A stretch of DNA of 64,000 bases, taken from Chloracidobacterium sp. (GTDB taxonomy: Bacteria > Acidobacteriota > Blastocatellia > Pyrinomonadales > Pyrinomonadaceae). A program made the translations under genes and the position numbers. Below the pieces are notes generated by a model, which was not told the DNA's origin, did no database searches, and was given only the letters and a program-made list of their open reading frames with translations. The DNA is taken from positions 1,486,501 to 1,550,500 of the forward strand of contig JADJWP010000002.1 of NCBI GenBank assembly GCA_016716305.1, given 5' to 3'. Position 1 is the stretch's first letter, and every line of letters begins with the position of its first letter. Below, piece after piece: positions 18,578-29,000 of the stretch.

Positions 18578-19729
18578 ATGAATAGACGACGCAATATGGT
18601 TCTGTCGTTCGGTTTGGCACTTTCGATATGCGCTTTTGCGTCCGGATGCACTGCCGGACAGATCGAGAACGTTTCGGCAACCCGGTTTGTCGAGGCTGAT
18701 GTGACCCCGACCCCTCAGAAAAAAGATACGATCACGATCGCCGCCGTCGGCGATATCATGCTCGGCTCGCCCTATCCTAACGATACGAGAATGCCGCCCG
18801 AAGACGGCAAAGCGTTGCTAAAGGCCGTGACGCCCGTTATTTCGGCAGCCGACATAGCTTTCGGCAATCTTGAAGGCCCGATGGCAGACAGCGGCGAATC
18901 GGCCAAGTGCAAGCCGCCAAAACCGCCGCTTCCCGGCAAAGAACCCGAACCGATCCGCTGTTTTGCGTTTCGTATGCCGACCCGTTACGGAAAGTATTTG
19001 AAAGATGCCGGCTTTGATGTCGTCAGTCTCGCCAACAACCACTCGTTCGATTTCGGAAACGCGGGTATGACAAGTACCCGGCAGGCACTCGATGCGGTAG
19101 GTATAAAACACGCCGGAAGCGATCGACTTCAGCGTTCGACAGCTTTCCTCGACGTCAAAGGCATCAAGATCGCGTTCGTCGCGTTTGCCCACAATGCGAT
19201 CGTCCCGAACGTCAATGATCTCGTCGCGGCGAAGCGATTTGTCACTGACGCGGGCAGAAACGCAGACATCGTCGTCGTTTCTTTCCACGGCGGTGCCGAA
19301 GGTACTGCATCCCAAAATGTGCCGAATCGCACCGAGCTGTATTTTGGCGAGAAACGCGGCAATCTGCCGCTCTTCGCCCGCACCGTTATCGATGCAGGAG
19401 CAGACCTCGTTCTCGGACACGGCCCGCACGTCCTTCGCGGAATGGAGATCTATAAAGGGCGGCTGATCGCTTACAGCCTCGGCAATTTCGCGACCTATGG
19501 CTGGTTCCGGCTGCAGGATGAAACTGCCCTGACGATGATCCTCGAAGTTGAACTAGGCCGCGATGGTAAATTCGCTGGCGGACGGATCCATTCGGGCCGG
19601 CAGGAAGGACGCGGAATACCGGTCCTTGACCCCTCGGGCGAGTCGATCCGTAAAGTTCGCTCGCTTTCAAACACCGACTTCCCCGCTACCGCACCAAAGA
19701 TCGCCGACGACGGGACGATCTCAAACTGA
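18578..19729 (+). CDS. CapA-family metallophosphoesterase-like lipoprotein
   Basis: A 383-residue lipoprotein: signal MNRRRNMVLSFGLALSICAF with lipobox ASGC (Cys24). The domain is of the CapA/PgsA type, related to calcineurin-like phosphoesterases: AAVGDIMLGSPYP, FGNLEGPMADSGE, DVVSLANNHSFDFGNAGM, VVVSFHGGAEG and LVLGHGPHVLRGMEIYKGRL carry the metal-ligand motifs (D, N-H, H, GHGPH). Homologues support poly-gamma-glutamate capsule anchoring or act as envelope phosphatases; no cap/pgs partners are nearby. The start is the ATG at 18578 because it begins the lipoprotein signal; the frame continues upstream to a GTG at 18548. Confidence 0.86.
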   Translation: MNRRRNMVLSFGLALSICAFASGCTAGQIENVSATRFVEADVTPTPQKKDTITIAAVGDIMLGSPYPNDTRMPPEDGKALLKAVTPVISAADIAFGNLEGPMADSGESAKCKPPKPPLPGKEPEPIRCFAFRMPTRYGKYLKDAGFDVVSLANNHSFDFGNAGMTSTRQALDAVGIKHAGSDRLQRSTAFLDVKGIKIAFVAFAHNAIVPNVNDLVAAKRFVTDAGRNADIVVVSFHGGAEGTASQNVPNRTELYFGEKRGNLPLFARTVIDAGADLVLGHGPHVLRGMEIYKGRLIAYSLGNFATYGWFRLQDETALTMILEVELGRDGKFAGGRIHSGRQEGRGIPVLDPSGESIRKVRSLSNTDFPATAPKIADDGTISN

Positions 19730-20190
19730 CGGCGGGCAGAAAGTCGCGGCCGAACTCTCACACTTCGACGGCGGTTTCCGGTTCGTTGCCGAATGGTCCA
19801 TACGTTCGCTATGCTGATGACGCCGTGGCCGATGAAGAGACGGTCGATCGTCAAGTTGTTCGGATATCGGCACTATCAATTAGCAGCGAAGGCCACGAAC
19901 AACTCCGCGAACAGCCTGTAACGGCCATTGCCCGCTGCCGCACGCCGACTGGAACCGATCGCCCTGAAACCTCGGGCGGCGACGCCCCGACAAACCGCTC
20001 AGTACCCAATACAAACAGCCGCCTCCGTTGGTCACCCATTGCTCATATGCCCGTCAATACTGGGCTAATCGTATTTTTTGCAGATTTTCATACTTGCAAT
20101 ACTGTCACTTTTGTGATACACTCTGGGTGTTTTGGGGTGGTATTTGAAAACCTACGAGACCGTTTCGGGATCAATTCGCTCGGACGCGGA
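19730..20190. other. 460-bp intergenic region without a recognised gene
   Basis: Open frames of up to 149 codons exist (e.g. plus strand 19786-20235), but their composition is not protein-like and they overlap the convergent gene. No tRNA fold, clear terminator or repeat was seen. Confidence 0.5.
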
Positions 20191-21039
20191 TCATTTTGCG
20201 GCCTTTTCGACCTGTTTCAAAATTTGGGCAATTAACCGCGATGCGTTGTTACGAGCCATTAGCGGGAGCCTTTCGTCGTTATTCAGCTCGGTAAGAAAAG
20301 GTATAAGGTGGGGTGGATCGGAGATCTCGTTGCGTTTTATAAGTCCTTCGAGGCGGCTCATTATCTGCGGTGTTTCCAGCGGTTGATTTTCGCGTGCAAG
20401 CTTGATGTCGAATATCCAGACATATTCATTTGTGATCTTTCGATATTCGTCGGCGAGCTTTCGGGCGCTTTTGTTCTCCGTCCAATTGAAAGCAGCTGTC
20501 CTTTGACGGCCGTCCTTACGACGTGTGATCTTTATATTTCCGAGGTGAGAATAGTCTTTCTCGTATTGATAATCCTCGTTCGAATCGAGAAAATTCAATT
20601 CGTCAAAGAACGTGTTCAACCGATCGATGGTTGCTTTTGAGAGGCTGACCGGATCAGATATCGCCTCATCATAATCCTTTCGGGTGAACGAGATCTTGCC
20701 CTTGCCATTTTCGTCATGGTCGACCCGGATCAGGGCAAGCGTGAAATTCGGTTGTGAGAATTCGTACGAGAACGCGGTCGGTTCGGTCCCCGTGGATCGC
20801 TTTGAGACCGCAACGCCAGGATTATTCGTTGATCCGCTCGGCCGTTCGTTGCGTTTCGGCGGTGCCGAAACCGTTTCAGGAACGGGCTCCTCTCGTTTGG
20901 TTTCGACCGGAACCGCCGCTTTTGCGACCGGACGTTTGACAGTCGACTTACGCGTTTTGGTTTGCCCGTCAATGCCGGAAGCAAAAACGGACACAAAGAT
21001 AGCCGCGATCATTGTTGCAAATAATGCTTTCATCATCAT
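20191..21039 (-). CDS. secreted hypothetical protein
   Basis: A 282-residue protein with a signal peptide (MMMKALFATMIAAIFVSVFA then SGIDGQ) and a basic, proline- and threonine-rich linker (residues 25-80). A C-terminal domain begins near FSYEFSQPNFTLALIRVDHD; it has alternating strands (GKGKISFTRKDY; LGNIKITRRKDGRQRTAAFN) and ends in helices. Related short secreted proteins are common in acidobacteria, but I know no function. The start is one of three consecutive ATGs (21039, 21036, 21033), taken as the first. It lies downstream of smc on the same strand with a 90-bp gap, so co-transcription with smc is possible. Confidence 0.75.
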   Translation of the reverse strand: MMMKALFATMIAAIFVSVFASGIDGQTKTRKSTVKRPVAKAAVPVETKREEPVPETVSAPPKRNERPSGSTNNPGVAVSKRSTGTEPTAFSYEFSQPNFTLALIRVDHDENGKGKISFTRKDYDEAISDPVSLSKATIDRLNTFFDELNFLDSNEDYQYEKDYSHLGNIKITRRKDGRQRTAAFNWTENKSARKLADEYRKITNEYVWIFDIKLARENQPLETPQIMSRLEGLIKRNEISDPPHLIPFLTELNNDERLPLMARNNASRLIAQILKQVEKAAK

Positions 21040-21129
21040 TGGGCTGGCCTCAAAACGGGCCGAACGCGCAATTGTACACCGGCTTCTTCGATGAGTCGAA
21101 AGCAAGTTTGGTTCGATTTAGATGTTAAG

Positions 21130-24100
21130 CTACTCGAATTTCACCGAGACCACCTTCGATACACCGGCTTCCTGCATCGTAACGCCATAAAGCGCCCGGG
21201 CGGCCTCCATCGTCCGTTTATTGTGGGTGATCACGATAAACTGGGTCTTTTCGGACATTTCAGCGATCTTTCCAACAAACCTGCCGACGTTTGCGTCATC
21301 TAGCGGTGCATCGACCTCGTCGAGCAAACAGAACGGCGATGGTCGATATTTGAAAATGGCGAGCACGAGAGCAATGGCGGTCATTGCTTTCTCGCCGCCC
21401 GAGAGCAGGAGGATATTCTGAAGACGCTTGCCTGGCGGCTGAGCCGAAACCTCGATCCCGGCTTCGAGTATGTCGTCAGATTCGAGGAGTGTCATTTCGC
21501 CCCGTCCGCCGCCGAAAAGGTCGCTGAAATAGGTCTTGAAATTTTCGTTGATGGCCTCGAACGCATGTTTGAACCGCTCGCGCGACCGCTCTTTGATCTC
21601 ACGCAGAGCTTCTTCGGCCGAGGCAATACTCTCGACGATGTCGTGCCTTTGAGACGTCAGGAAAAGTAATCGCTCTTCGGCTTCAGCGAGTTCATCTACG
21701 GCGAGCATGTTTATGGCCCCAAATCCGTCCAACCGTTGCCGCAGATCGTCTACTTGCCGCCGGGCATCGTCCAGAGCAAAATCCGGCGGCAGCTCTACAG
21801 AATTAACCAGCTGATCAAGCTCGATGCTGAGTTCCTGATTACAATTCTCCTGAATATTCTTGAGATGCGTGACCGCCTCGGTCTGACGAACCTCGATCGC
21901 AGCCCTTTCGTTCATTGCCTCGGCAGCTTTTCGGTTCAACTCTGCCAGGGTCTCACTCGATTCGTCCGCAATTATGCGCGCCGCATTGACCGCACTGACA
22001 GCCGTATCAATTTCGAGCCGCTCCGCCTCAAGATCCGCTTCGACACCGGTGATCCGGCCGGCGATCTCTGTGACCGATTTGCGGAGTTCCCCTAATTTTA
22101 TATCCGTCTCGGATAGGTCAAGTTCGAGAATGGCGATCCGGGATTCGACCTCTTTTTGTTCGTTCTCGATCCGACGCAATGCTGCTTGGGCCGATCGGCG
22201 CCTCTCACCGGAGGTTGCGGCAAGAGTCCTCTTTTCGTTTAGAATCCGGTTTTCGTCTTCAGCATGTTCGCGTGCCGCAGCAAGGCGTCGAGTGGTCTCA
22301 TCAAGATCGGCCTGTGCTTCGCGACGAGCCGCCTCGGCCTCGATCCGACTCGTCTGCGCGGCGCCGATCTTGGCACGCATATCGGCGATCTCTGCAGTCA
22401 ATTGAGCGTGCTCTTCTACAACGACCTTTCGATGTCTCTCGGTCCGATCGATCTCTTGACGCACGTTCTTTTCGTGAAGCTCAAGGCTCAGAATATGGCG
22501 CTCTACTTTGATGATAAGCGACTGAAGATCAACTGTCCTTTCCTCAAGGTTTGTCAGTGCCGACCGTTCGGCATTAGCAGCCTCCTCAGCCTTTGCGACT
22601 TCGTTTTCAAGCCTTTCGGCAGACCGAGCAAGACCGGTAAGTTCGCGTTTGAATGCAAGAAGCGAATCGTTTCTTTCACCGGTCGAGGTTTGGCCGCTTA
22701 TGAAAAGACTGTTGCCAAAACGTATATCTCCGTTTTCTGCAACAGTCACGCCGCCAGCTGCCGAGGGTGTATCATCGAGCTCATCGACCAGATCGGCCGA
22801 CATCTCTCGGGGAAACGCGTTTCGCAATACCGCGAGTAACTCTGGCGAAACCCCGAGGACTTTTTCGATGCTCTTCGAGTTGCCGATCCTGACGGATGTG
22901 TTTTCAACACGTTTTGCATCGGGTGCGATCAAGATCGAAACGCGTCCGATCGGCTTTTGCCGCAGCCAGTCGGAAACCTTCTTTGCCTCGGCCAAATTCC
23001 GGACCAATACCGTTTGCAGATATCCACCAAAAAGGCTTTCAACGGCTCTCTCTGCGGTCTCATCGACGTTCAGAAAATCTGCGAGCACGCCGAGCGGCTG
23101 CACACCCATTTTGTCCTTTTCGGAAAATAGCTTCTGTATCTGGGGCGCGTACACTGCTCGTTTTTCTTCAAGTTCCTGGAGCGTCTCAAGCCGATTGCGC
23201 GTTCGTGCAAGTTCAGAACTTCTAAGTCTGAAATGCTCATCGGCGCGCCTGAGCAATTCGCGAGCGGCCGCGGAATTCTCAAGAAGTTGTTTCTTCTCAG
23301 AATTTAGCGAATCGAGTTTTTCCCGCTCACCGGCCAGCTCTTTCGAAGCTCGTTCAGCTTCCGCGACGAAATCAGCGTGCATCTCGTCCGCGCGTGAGCC
23401 CTCGCGTTCCAGACCTTCAAGCCTCTCGAGCAGTCGAGCGACGTTCATTTCAAGCTGCCGACCTATCTCGTCAAATCGTTCGACAGCCGCGTTGTGTATC
23501 ATCAATTCGTTTCGACGGGACTCTGCCTCCGCCTCGATCGTTCGAACGTCGTCAACTTTTGCCGCGTAGGTCTTTTCAGCCTCTACAAGTATCAGCCGCG
23601 AGGCGTCGGCTTCAGAACTTTCTTTCTGCTCCTCGATCTCAAGCCGTTCGCGTTCGTTCGCTGCTAGCCTGAGTCGCTCATTCGAGGCGTCGATCTCACC
23701 GCGCAATGCAACAACGCGATTGTTGAGATTTACGATCTGTTCTGACTGATAGCGGTGTTCTCGATCCGCTCTATCGCGTTCAAGTGCGTTCTGGGCATGC
23801 CGGCGCCGAACCTCCGAGAGAGCTTCCTCTGCTTCGCGGGCGCTGATCGTTGCCCTTCGAAAGGTCTCTTCTTGATCACTGACCTTGACGATGAAGCCAC
23901 GCTCGGTCTCGATCGCTTCAGCCAGTTTTTCACCGAGCTCATCGATCAGGCCCGATAGATGCTTGCCTTCGGCTGCGAACAGCTGTCTTAAAAGGACCCG
24001 AAAATCCTCTTGCAAAACGACATACCGCCGGGTCTTCGCAGCCTGACGTCTCAATGAATTCGCTTGTTTCTCGATCTCTGATACGATGTCCGAGATCCGG

Positions 24101-24951
24101 CCAAGATTGGACTTTGCTGACTCGAGCCGGGATTCTGCCGCACGTTGTCGGGTCCGAAACTTTGATATTCCGGCCGCTTCTTCGATGAGATTTCGACGGT
24201 CAGCTGGTTTTGCCGATAGTATCTGACCGATTCGGCCTTGTTCAATGATCGCGTAATGAGCGCCTGATAGTCCCGTTCCCGCGAACAGGTCCTGAATATC
24301 ACGAAGCCGACATGTTTTCCCGTTGAGGAGATATTCACTTTCACCCGATAGATAAAGTCGTCGGGTGACGGAAACCGCTTCTCCAGGTGCGAAATCCAAA
24401 GCAAACGAACGAGGCCGCCAATGGCGCTTTGACCTCACGGTTCGCTCTACCACTTGTATCGAACCGACCTGTGCCGCCTGAACCTTCTGGATCTCGATGT
24501 CGCCTTCTTCGTGAAGGCCATTCTGCTCGGCCTCGGCAACGTATGCAGCATCCGCGGCCGCCTCCGCCGACGATTCCGTGGTCTCAGCCTCAAGGGCGTC
24601 GATGTCGACGGCAAGCTCGTCAATATTGCTTAATGCCTCATCGATGTCCTCGAGTTCACGGTCATCAATATCAAACGCATCGTCGTCACGGACTAGGTGC
24701 AAAACAACCTCGGCCATGCCAGACGGCTTTCGGTTTTTTGTACCCTGAAAGACGACGTCCTTCATTTCGCCTCCACGAAGCGACTTGGCACGCTGTTCTC
24801 CCAGTACCCACGAGATCGAATCCGAGACATTCGATTTGCCGCAGCCGTTCGGACCAACAACCGCCGTTATTCCGTTTCCCGTAAAGACGATCTCCGTGTA
24901 GTCCGCAAAAGATTTAAAACCTGTGATTTCCAGGCGTTGGAGCTTAAACAT
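21130..24951 (-). CDS. smc: chromosome segregation ATPase SMC (with head insertion)
   Basis: A 1273-residue SMC, slightly longer than the usual ~1180-1200. Walker A is GPNGCGKSN (residues 33-41), followed by SISWVLGEQRAKSLRG. Long coiled coils flank a hinge (around residues 520-680, with QPLGVLADFLNVDETAERAV and FPREMSADLVDELDD). The C-terminal head has the signature LLSGGEKAMTAIALVLAIF and Walker B CLLDEVDAPLDDANVGRF. Unusual: between GMAEVVLHLVRD (residue ~88) and EAVSVTRRLYLSGESEYLLN (residue ~190) there are ~90 extra, mostly acidic residues (DIDDRELEDIDEALSNIDEL and on) where typical SMCs have about 20. The start codon is preceded by a strong hairpin and no Shine-Dalgarno. Confidence 0.96.
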   Translation of the reverse strand: MFKLQRLEITGFKSFADYTEIVFTGNGITAVVGPNGCGKSNVSDSISWVLGEQRAKSLRGGEMKDVVFQGTKNRKPSGMAEVVLHLVRDDDAFDIDDRELEDIDEALSNIDELAVDIDALEAETTESSAEAAADAAYVAEAEQNGLHEEGDIEIQKVQAAQVGSIQVVERTVRSKRHWRPRSFALDFAPGEAVSVTRRLYLSGESEYLLNGKTCRLRDIQDLFAGTGLSGAHYAIIEQGRIGQILSAKPADRRNLIEEAAGISKFRTRQRAAESRLESAKSNLGRISDIVSEIEKQANSLRRQAAKTRRYVVLQEDFRVLLRQLFAAEGKHLSGLIDELGEKLAEAIETERGFIVKVSDQEETFRRATISAREAEEALSEVRRRHAQNALERDRADREHRYQSEQIVNLNNRVVALRGEIDASNERLRLAANERERLEIEEQKESSEADASRLILVEAEKTYAAKVDDVRTIEAEAESRRNELMIHNAAVERFDEIGRQLEMNVARLLERLEGLEREGSRADEMHADFVAEAERASKELAGEREKLDSLNSEKKQLLENSAAARELLRRADEHFRLRSSELARTRNRLETLQELEEKRAVYAPQIQKLFSEKDKMGVQPLGVLADFLNVDETAERAVESLFGGYLQTVLVRNLAEAKKVSDWLRQKPIGRVSILIAPDAKRVENTSVRIGNSKSIEKVLGVSPELLAVLRNAFPREMSADLVDELDDTPSAAGGVTVAENGDIRFGNSLFISGQTSTGERNDSLLAFKRELTGLARSAERLENEVAKAEEAANAERSALTNLEERTVDLQSLIIKVERHILSLELHEKNVRQEIDRTERHRKVVVEEHAQLTAEIADMRAKIGAAQTSRIEAEAARREAQADLDETTRRLAAAREHAEDENRILNEKRTLAATSGERRRSAQAALRRIENEQKEVESRIAILELDLSETDIKLGELRKSVTEIAGRITGVEADLEAERLEIDTAVSAVNAARIIADESSETLAELNRKAAEAMNERAAIEVRQTEAVTHLKNIQENCNQELSIELDQLVNSVELPPDFALDDARRQVDDLRQRLDGFGAINMLAVDELAEAEERLLFLTSQRHDIVESIASAEEALREIKERSRERFKHAFEAINENFKTYFSDLFGGGRGEMTLLESDDILEAGIEVSAQPPGKRLQNILLLSGGEKAMTAIALVLAIFKYRPSPFCLLDEVDAPLDDANVGRFVGKIAEMSEKTQFIVITHNKRTMEAARALYGVTMQEAGVSKVVSVKFE

Positions 24952-24953
24952 TC

Positions 24954-24985
24954 TATAGTGCTAGGTTATTCGAGGTAGCACTATA
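24954..24985 (-). promoter_or_regulatory. hairpin immediately upstream of the smc start codon
   Basis: TATAGTGCT (24954-24962) and AGCACTATA (24977-24985) form a 9-bp perfect stem with a 14-nt loop, ending 2 bp before the smc ATG, where a Shine-Dalgarno would be expected. It may regulate translation or be a protein-binding palindrome. Confidence 0.5.
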
Positions 24986-25103
24986 TTTTGGGGTAATCGG
25001 CGGTTTTAGTCAACTGAAACTGTCGGATGAGACGTTCCGTGACGATATGTGAATAAGCGGAATTGGATTGAATCCCTGGGGGGCCACACTGTGAGTTGTG
25101 CGG

Positions 25104-25862
25104 CTAAATCAGCTCGCTCCCAACGTCACGAAGCCCCTGCTGTTCAGCTCTTTCGTTATCGAGTTCGGTAAGAACATCGAGCAAAAAGTTTGTATTGCTC
25201 GAAACGCTGATTATGACTTGAAACTCGTTTTCGGACGTAGAAAATTCGAATGTCCCGCTGCTGATCTCAATGATCTCCCTGAATGCGCCAACACCATTAT
25301 GTCCGTTACATTCCGCATCGACTATCTTGCCTTCGTTGAAAGAAACACTGGCCAGGTGCATGTCGGATTTTAATACCAGAAGCCCGGTCATTTTTGCATT
25401 TTCTATCACCTGAACCGCATCAAAAATGCTGACGTATCCGAGATTTCCTGCAAACGTCACATCGGTTCTGACTTTTTGCGGTGTTCTGTCACGGTTTGTA
25501 GCAAATTCTGGTCGCCGGGCACGACGGATAGCTTCGAGTCCAGGAGCTACTGAGATCCGCGGATCGAGTAGTTTCGCTTCCTGAAGTCGATCGTAAGCCA
25601 GGTCAAAGTCTTCACGTGCAATATATAGCGTTACCAATGCAAGGCATTGTTTTGCAGCCTCGGAGAGGTTCTTCTGCTTGATACTGATGTCGCGCATCTT
25701 TTCGCGCAGAGATATCGAACGCGGGCTGCGCTCGATCGACTCCCGAAGCAGGGTGAAGGCCTTTTCAGGCGAACTGTACTTCACGAACAGATCGGCGTCC
25801 AGCAACACCGATTCGATCGAGATCTCACTTACGGGGATGGCAGACTCTAATACTTGATTCAT
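25104..25862 (-). CDS. DUF4388 (PATAN-type) protein with TPR-like N-terminus
   Basis: A 252-residue cytoplasmic protein. Residues ~15-120 are helical with TPR-like pairs (SPEKAFTLLRESIERSPRSI; LVTLYIAREDFDLAYDRLQE). Residues ~140-245 are a DUF4388 domain, with the usual FAGNLGYVSIFDAVQVIENA, TGLLVLKSDMHLASVSFNEG and IVDAECNGHNGVGAFREIIE followed by GTFEF. DUF4388 occurs in bacterial signalling proteins with receiver or kinase domains; the role is probably regulatory. ATG at 25862 is taken; an in-frame GTG is at 25871. It lies 241 bp upstream of neither a kinase nor a response regulator in this window, so its partners are unknown. Confidence 0.8.
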   Translation of the reverse strand: MNQVLESAIPVSEISIESVLLDADLFVKYSSPEKAFTLLRESIERSPRSISLREKMRDISIKQKNLSEAAKQCLALVTLYIAREDFDLAYDRLQEAKLLDPRISVAPGLEAIRRARRPEFATNRDRTPQKVRTDVTFAGNLGYVSIFDAVQVIENAKMTGLLVLKSDMHLASVSFNEGKIVDAECNGHNGVGAFREIIEISSGTFEFSTSENEFQVIISVSSNTNFLLDVLTELDNERAEQQGLRDVGSELI

Positions 25863-25951
25863 CGTCGGCACGGAACAAAGATGTTCAACATTTTAAAACT
25901 ATCACATTCACTGTGAATTCGTCATCAAAAATCTTTCTTCTGAAGAACGAA

Positions 25952-25979
25952 AAAAGACCGCTTCGAGTGGCGGTCTTTT
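25952..25979 (-). terminator. Rho-independent terminator of the TonB-dependent receptor
   Basis: AAAAGACCGC (25952-25961) and GCGGTCTTTT (25970-25979) form a perfect 10-bp stem with an 8-nt loop, followed on the minus strand by a T-run. It lies 21 bp beyond the receptor stop. The symmetrical A/T flanks would allow it to work in both directions. Confidence 0.85.
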
Positions 25980-26000
25980 ATTTCGATCGGTGTAATTAAT

Positions 26001-29000
26001 CTAAAAATCGAACCGAATACCAAACCGAATCTGCCTTGGGCGAAAGGTGCGGGTTGGAACCAGGAAATTCTCTCTAGCGGTAGCCGACGCGTTCGGCCCT
26101 ATAAAATCAACAAACTCAGAGCCAAAACTGAACACAGCCATGTTAAGGATATTGCCGAACTCGACTGTTGGCCGTAAACGGAAACGCTCGCCAAACTTCC
26201 ATTCACGAGTAACGTTCAGATCAAATATATACTGTTTCGGACCTCGGCCGGCATTCCGCGGAAGATTTCCGCTTCGCGACCCGATGGGCTGCAGCGAAAA
26301 TTGAGCAAGCAAAGCCTCCGGAACCCCGGAACCCGGCTCACGCCAAACTAGATCTGAAAGGTTGCCATTGAACTGAACCCTATCGGTACTCGAGTCATTC
26401 AGATTTCGATCAATGCCATATCCAAGATTGAAAGGCGCTGAACTTCCAAAACGAAAAATCGGAGAGAACCGAACGCTCCCGAGCCACCACGGAGTATCGA
26501 TGGAGCCCGACAGAGCGAAACGGTGTCGCCTGTCCTGCAGGGCTCGAGCCCATTCGCGGCTGAAATCACCGCTGACCTCGGCGTTCGAAGTATTGTTGAG
26601 TCCGTCATCCATCAGTTTCGAAAGAGTATATACTGCACGAAAAGATCCTCCGAAACCGTAACCCATCTTTCGGTAACGGCGGCGAAACTCCAAAACCAGT
26701 CCTTGATATGCTGAGTTCCCGATCGACGCGACTCGCTCTTTCTCATCTACGGTTGGGTCGGGACGCAGACTCCGAAGTGCTTCGATCGCAATGCCAATTG
26801 GCCCACCGATCGAATTTGATGAAACACCGTCCGATGCGTTGGTGTTCGGAGTCGTCGACGAGGTGTTTACGGTATTCAGATTTATCCAGCAGGTGACATT
26901 CACCGTTGTGCCACAGGTACCGGTCTGAGTTGCTGGATTTGTAGAAACTCCGCTGGGATCCGTCGTCGGACCAAGGTAAAAGCGATATGTTCGCTGGGTA
27001 CCGTTAAAGTTAGTAAAAACGTACTGCGATGCGACAAGGTACGCGGTATAATCCTGGAACCCGGACGGAAGTATCGGAAGATTTGTGTTGTATTCTCGCC
27101 AAAGGTGAGCAGTCTTGTTCCATGTATAGTTTGCTTCAAAAACCCATCCGTTGTATATCTCACGCTCAAACCCAACGTTGAACTGATAGCTCTCAGGGAT
27201 TTTGAGGTCAGGATCGACGGACCGTAGCGGGTTACCGCCGCTGGCGGTATTAGCAATGAAACCTGTATTTGGCCCACACGGAACAGGAGTAGCCACTGGT
27301 CCGCAATTTGCCGACGTGACTGCCGCTCGAAGAGCTTCAACAGATGGATAAGCGTTCGGGAAACTGGTCGCGATCTGGGCAAGGACGTTTGCTCTCGAAT
27401 TATTGGTTGTGGGTATCGTATTGGAGTCAAATGATGCAAGGCTGCCTAATTGGTTCTGTATGAAGTCGCCGACCGTTCGCAAAAGGACCCGATTGTAAAA
27501 AATCCCTGCTCCGAATCGAACAACCGTTTTGCCCGCTCCACGCTTCTTTCCAAAAGGATCCCACGCAATACCGACACGAGGCCCAATATTGTTGTTGTCA
27601 GAGATCGCAGTCTCGCGTTCATAACGGACCCCGTAACTGAGTGTAAGGTTCGAAGTGAGTCTGAACTCGTCGTTGATGAACAAACCCCAATACGTGTTTG
27701 TAACGTCTGTGGCTGTCCCAAAGTTATGCCGATATCTCGATAAAACATTGTTCGAATAGTTCAAAACGCTGCCAAAGTTGTAGGTACCCGTCGCATCGCC
27801 CAGCGCTACTGCCTTCGAATTGACGTCCTGAACGTCGATACCCATCTTAAGCGTGTGTGATCCTGCAATATAGGTGAACGAATTTTGAAACTGCAATCTT
27901 CGTTCTTCGCGGCTGTCGGCAAAATTCTGCAAGCTGCTTGCTGTAGAATTACCTGCAATAAGTGTCTGTACGCTGTTAGTTACCGGATTTCGATACCCGA
28001 TCAAGATCACCGGTGCCAATGGGTCGTCCGTTTGATAACTCGGTTTGTAATTGGACCATTGAAACCTGAACTGATTTACGGCTTTAGATCCAAAAACGTG
28101 GTTGTCAGTGAAGTTTATTGCGTCTGTATTTATGTTCCTTGCCTGCAAGGCTTCTTCTATACGAGTAGTTGAAGTCCCACTAGTTCTACGGTTTTTGCGC
28201 CGGCCAAACTGCCAACCGACGGTAAAATCATTTTTCTTGGTCAATCGGTGATCGAATCGCAGCGTGAGGATATTTCCTGCGTTCGGAGTCGCATACAAAT
28301 TCGAATAATTAGAAATAAAACCTGCTGTAGCCGGGCAGTTCGCGGGATTCGCATTGTCGCAAAATTGCTCCGTCCCGGTCGGCGAAGGTAACGTAAATCG
28401 TGGATTCGGAACCACAGGAATATACGTATCGATCAGAGTCGTATCTTCAAACCGCTGATATTCGTATGCAAATGCGAAAAATGTCTTGTCTTTTCCATTG
28501 TAAAACGGCAATTTGACAGGTCCGCTGAACGTAAAACCGGGATTGTAATACGTGAGCGGCAACCGATCGATTCCTCGGCTGTTGTTGTACCAAGTATTCG
28601 CATTGAAACTGTCATCGGCGAAGAACATGAATGCCCTGCCGCGATAGCGGTTTGAGCCGGAGCGAGTTCGTAAATTGATACGTCCGCCAGATGCACGTCC
28701 ATACTCAGCCGAGAATTGATTTCTTATTACCTGCACTTCTGCGATCGCTTCTAAAGACGGCTGAAACCGGTCTCGAGCTGACCTGTCGTCGTTATTATCT
28801 AAACCGTCGATCGTAATGTTATTGGAATAAGAGGCCCCGCCCGAAATGGTGAAATTGCCCTGTTCAAAGGGTGTGCTCCGCGGATTCGCGTTTCGGTCCT
28901 CGGCGAGATCTGAAGTTGAGAGAGCTTCTTCGGAGGTCCCCCCAAGAGTTAAGACCAGGTCTAGCGGATTTCGATTAACATTCGGAAGTTCTTCGATCTC

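Noticed and set aside
19786..20235. 149-codon plus-strand frame between the CapA-like gene and the next gene
   Set aside because: Composition is not protein-like and it runs antisense into the secreted protein gene at 20191.
22649..23569. 306-codon plus-strand frame inside smc
   Set aside because: Serine- and arginine-rich antisense of the coiled-coil region; no independent start signal.
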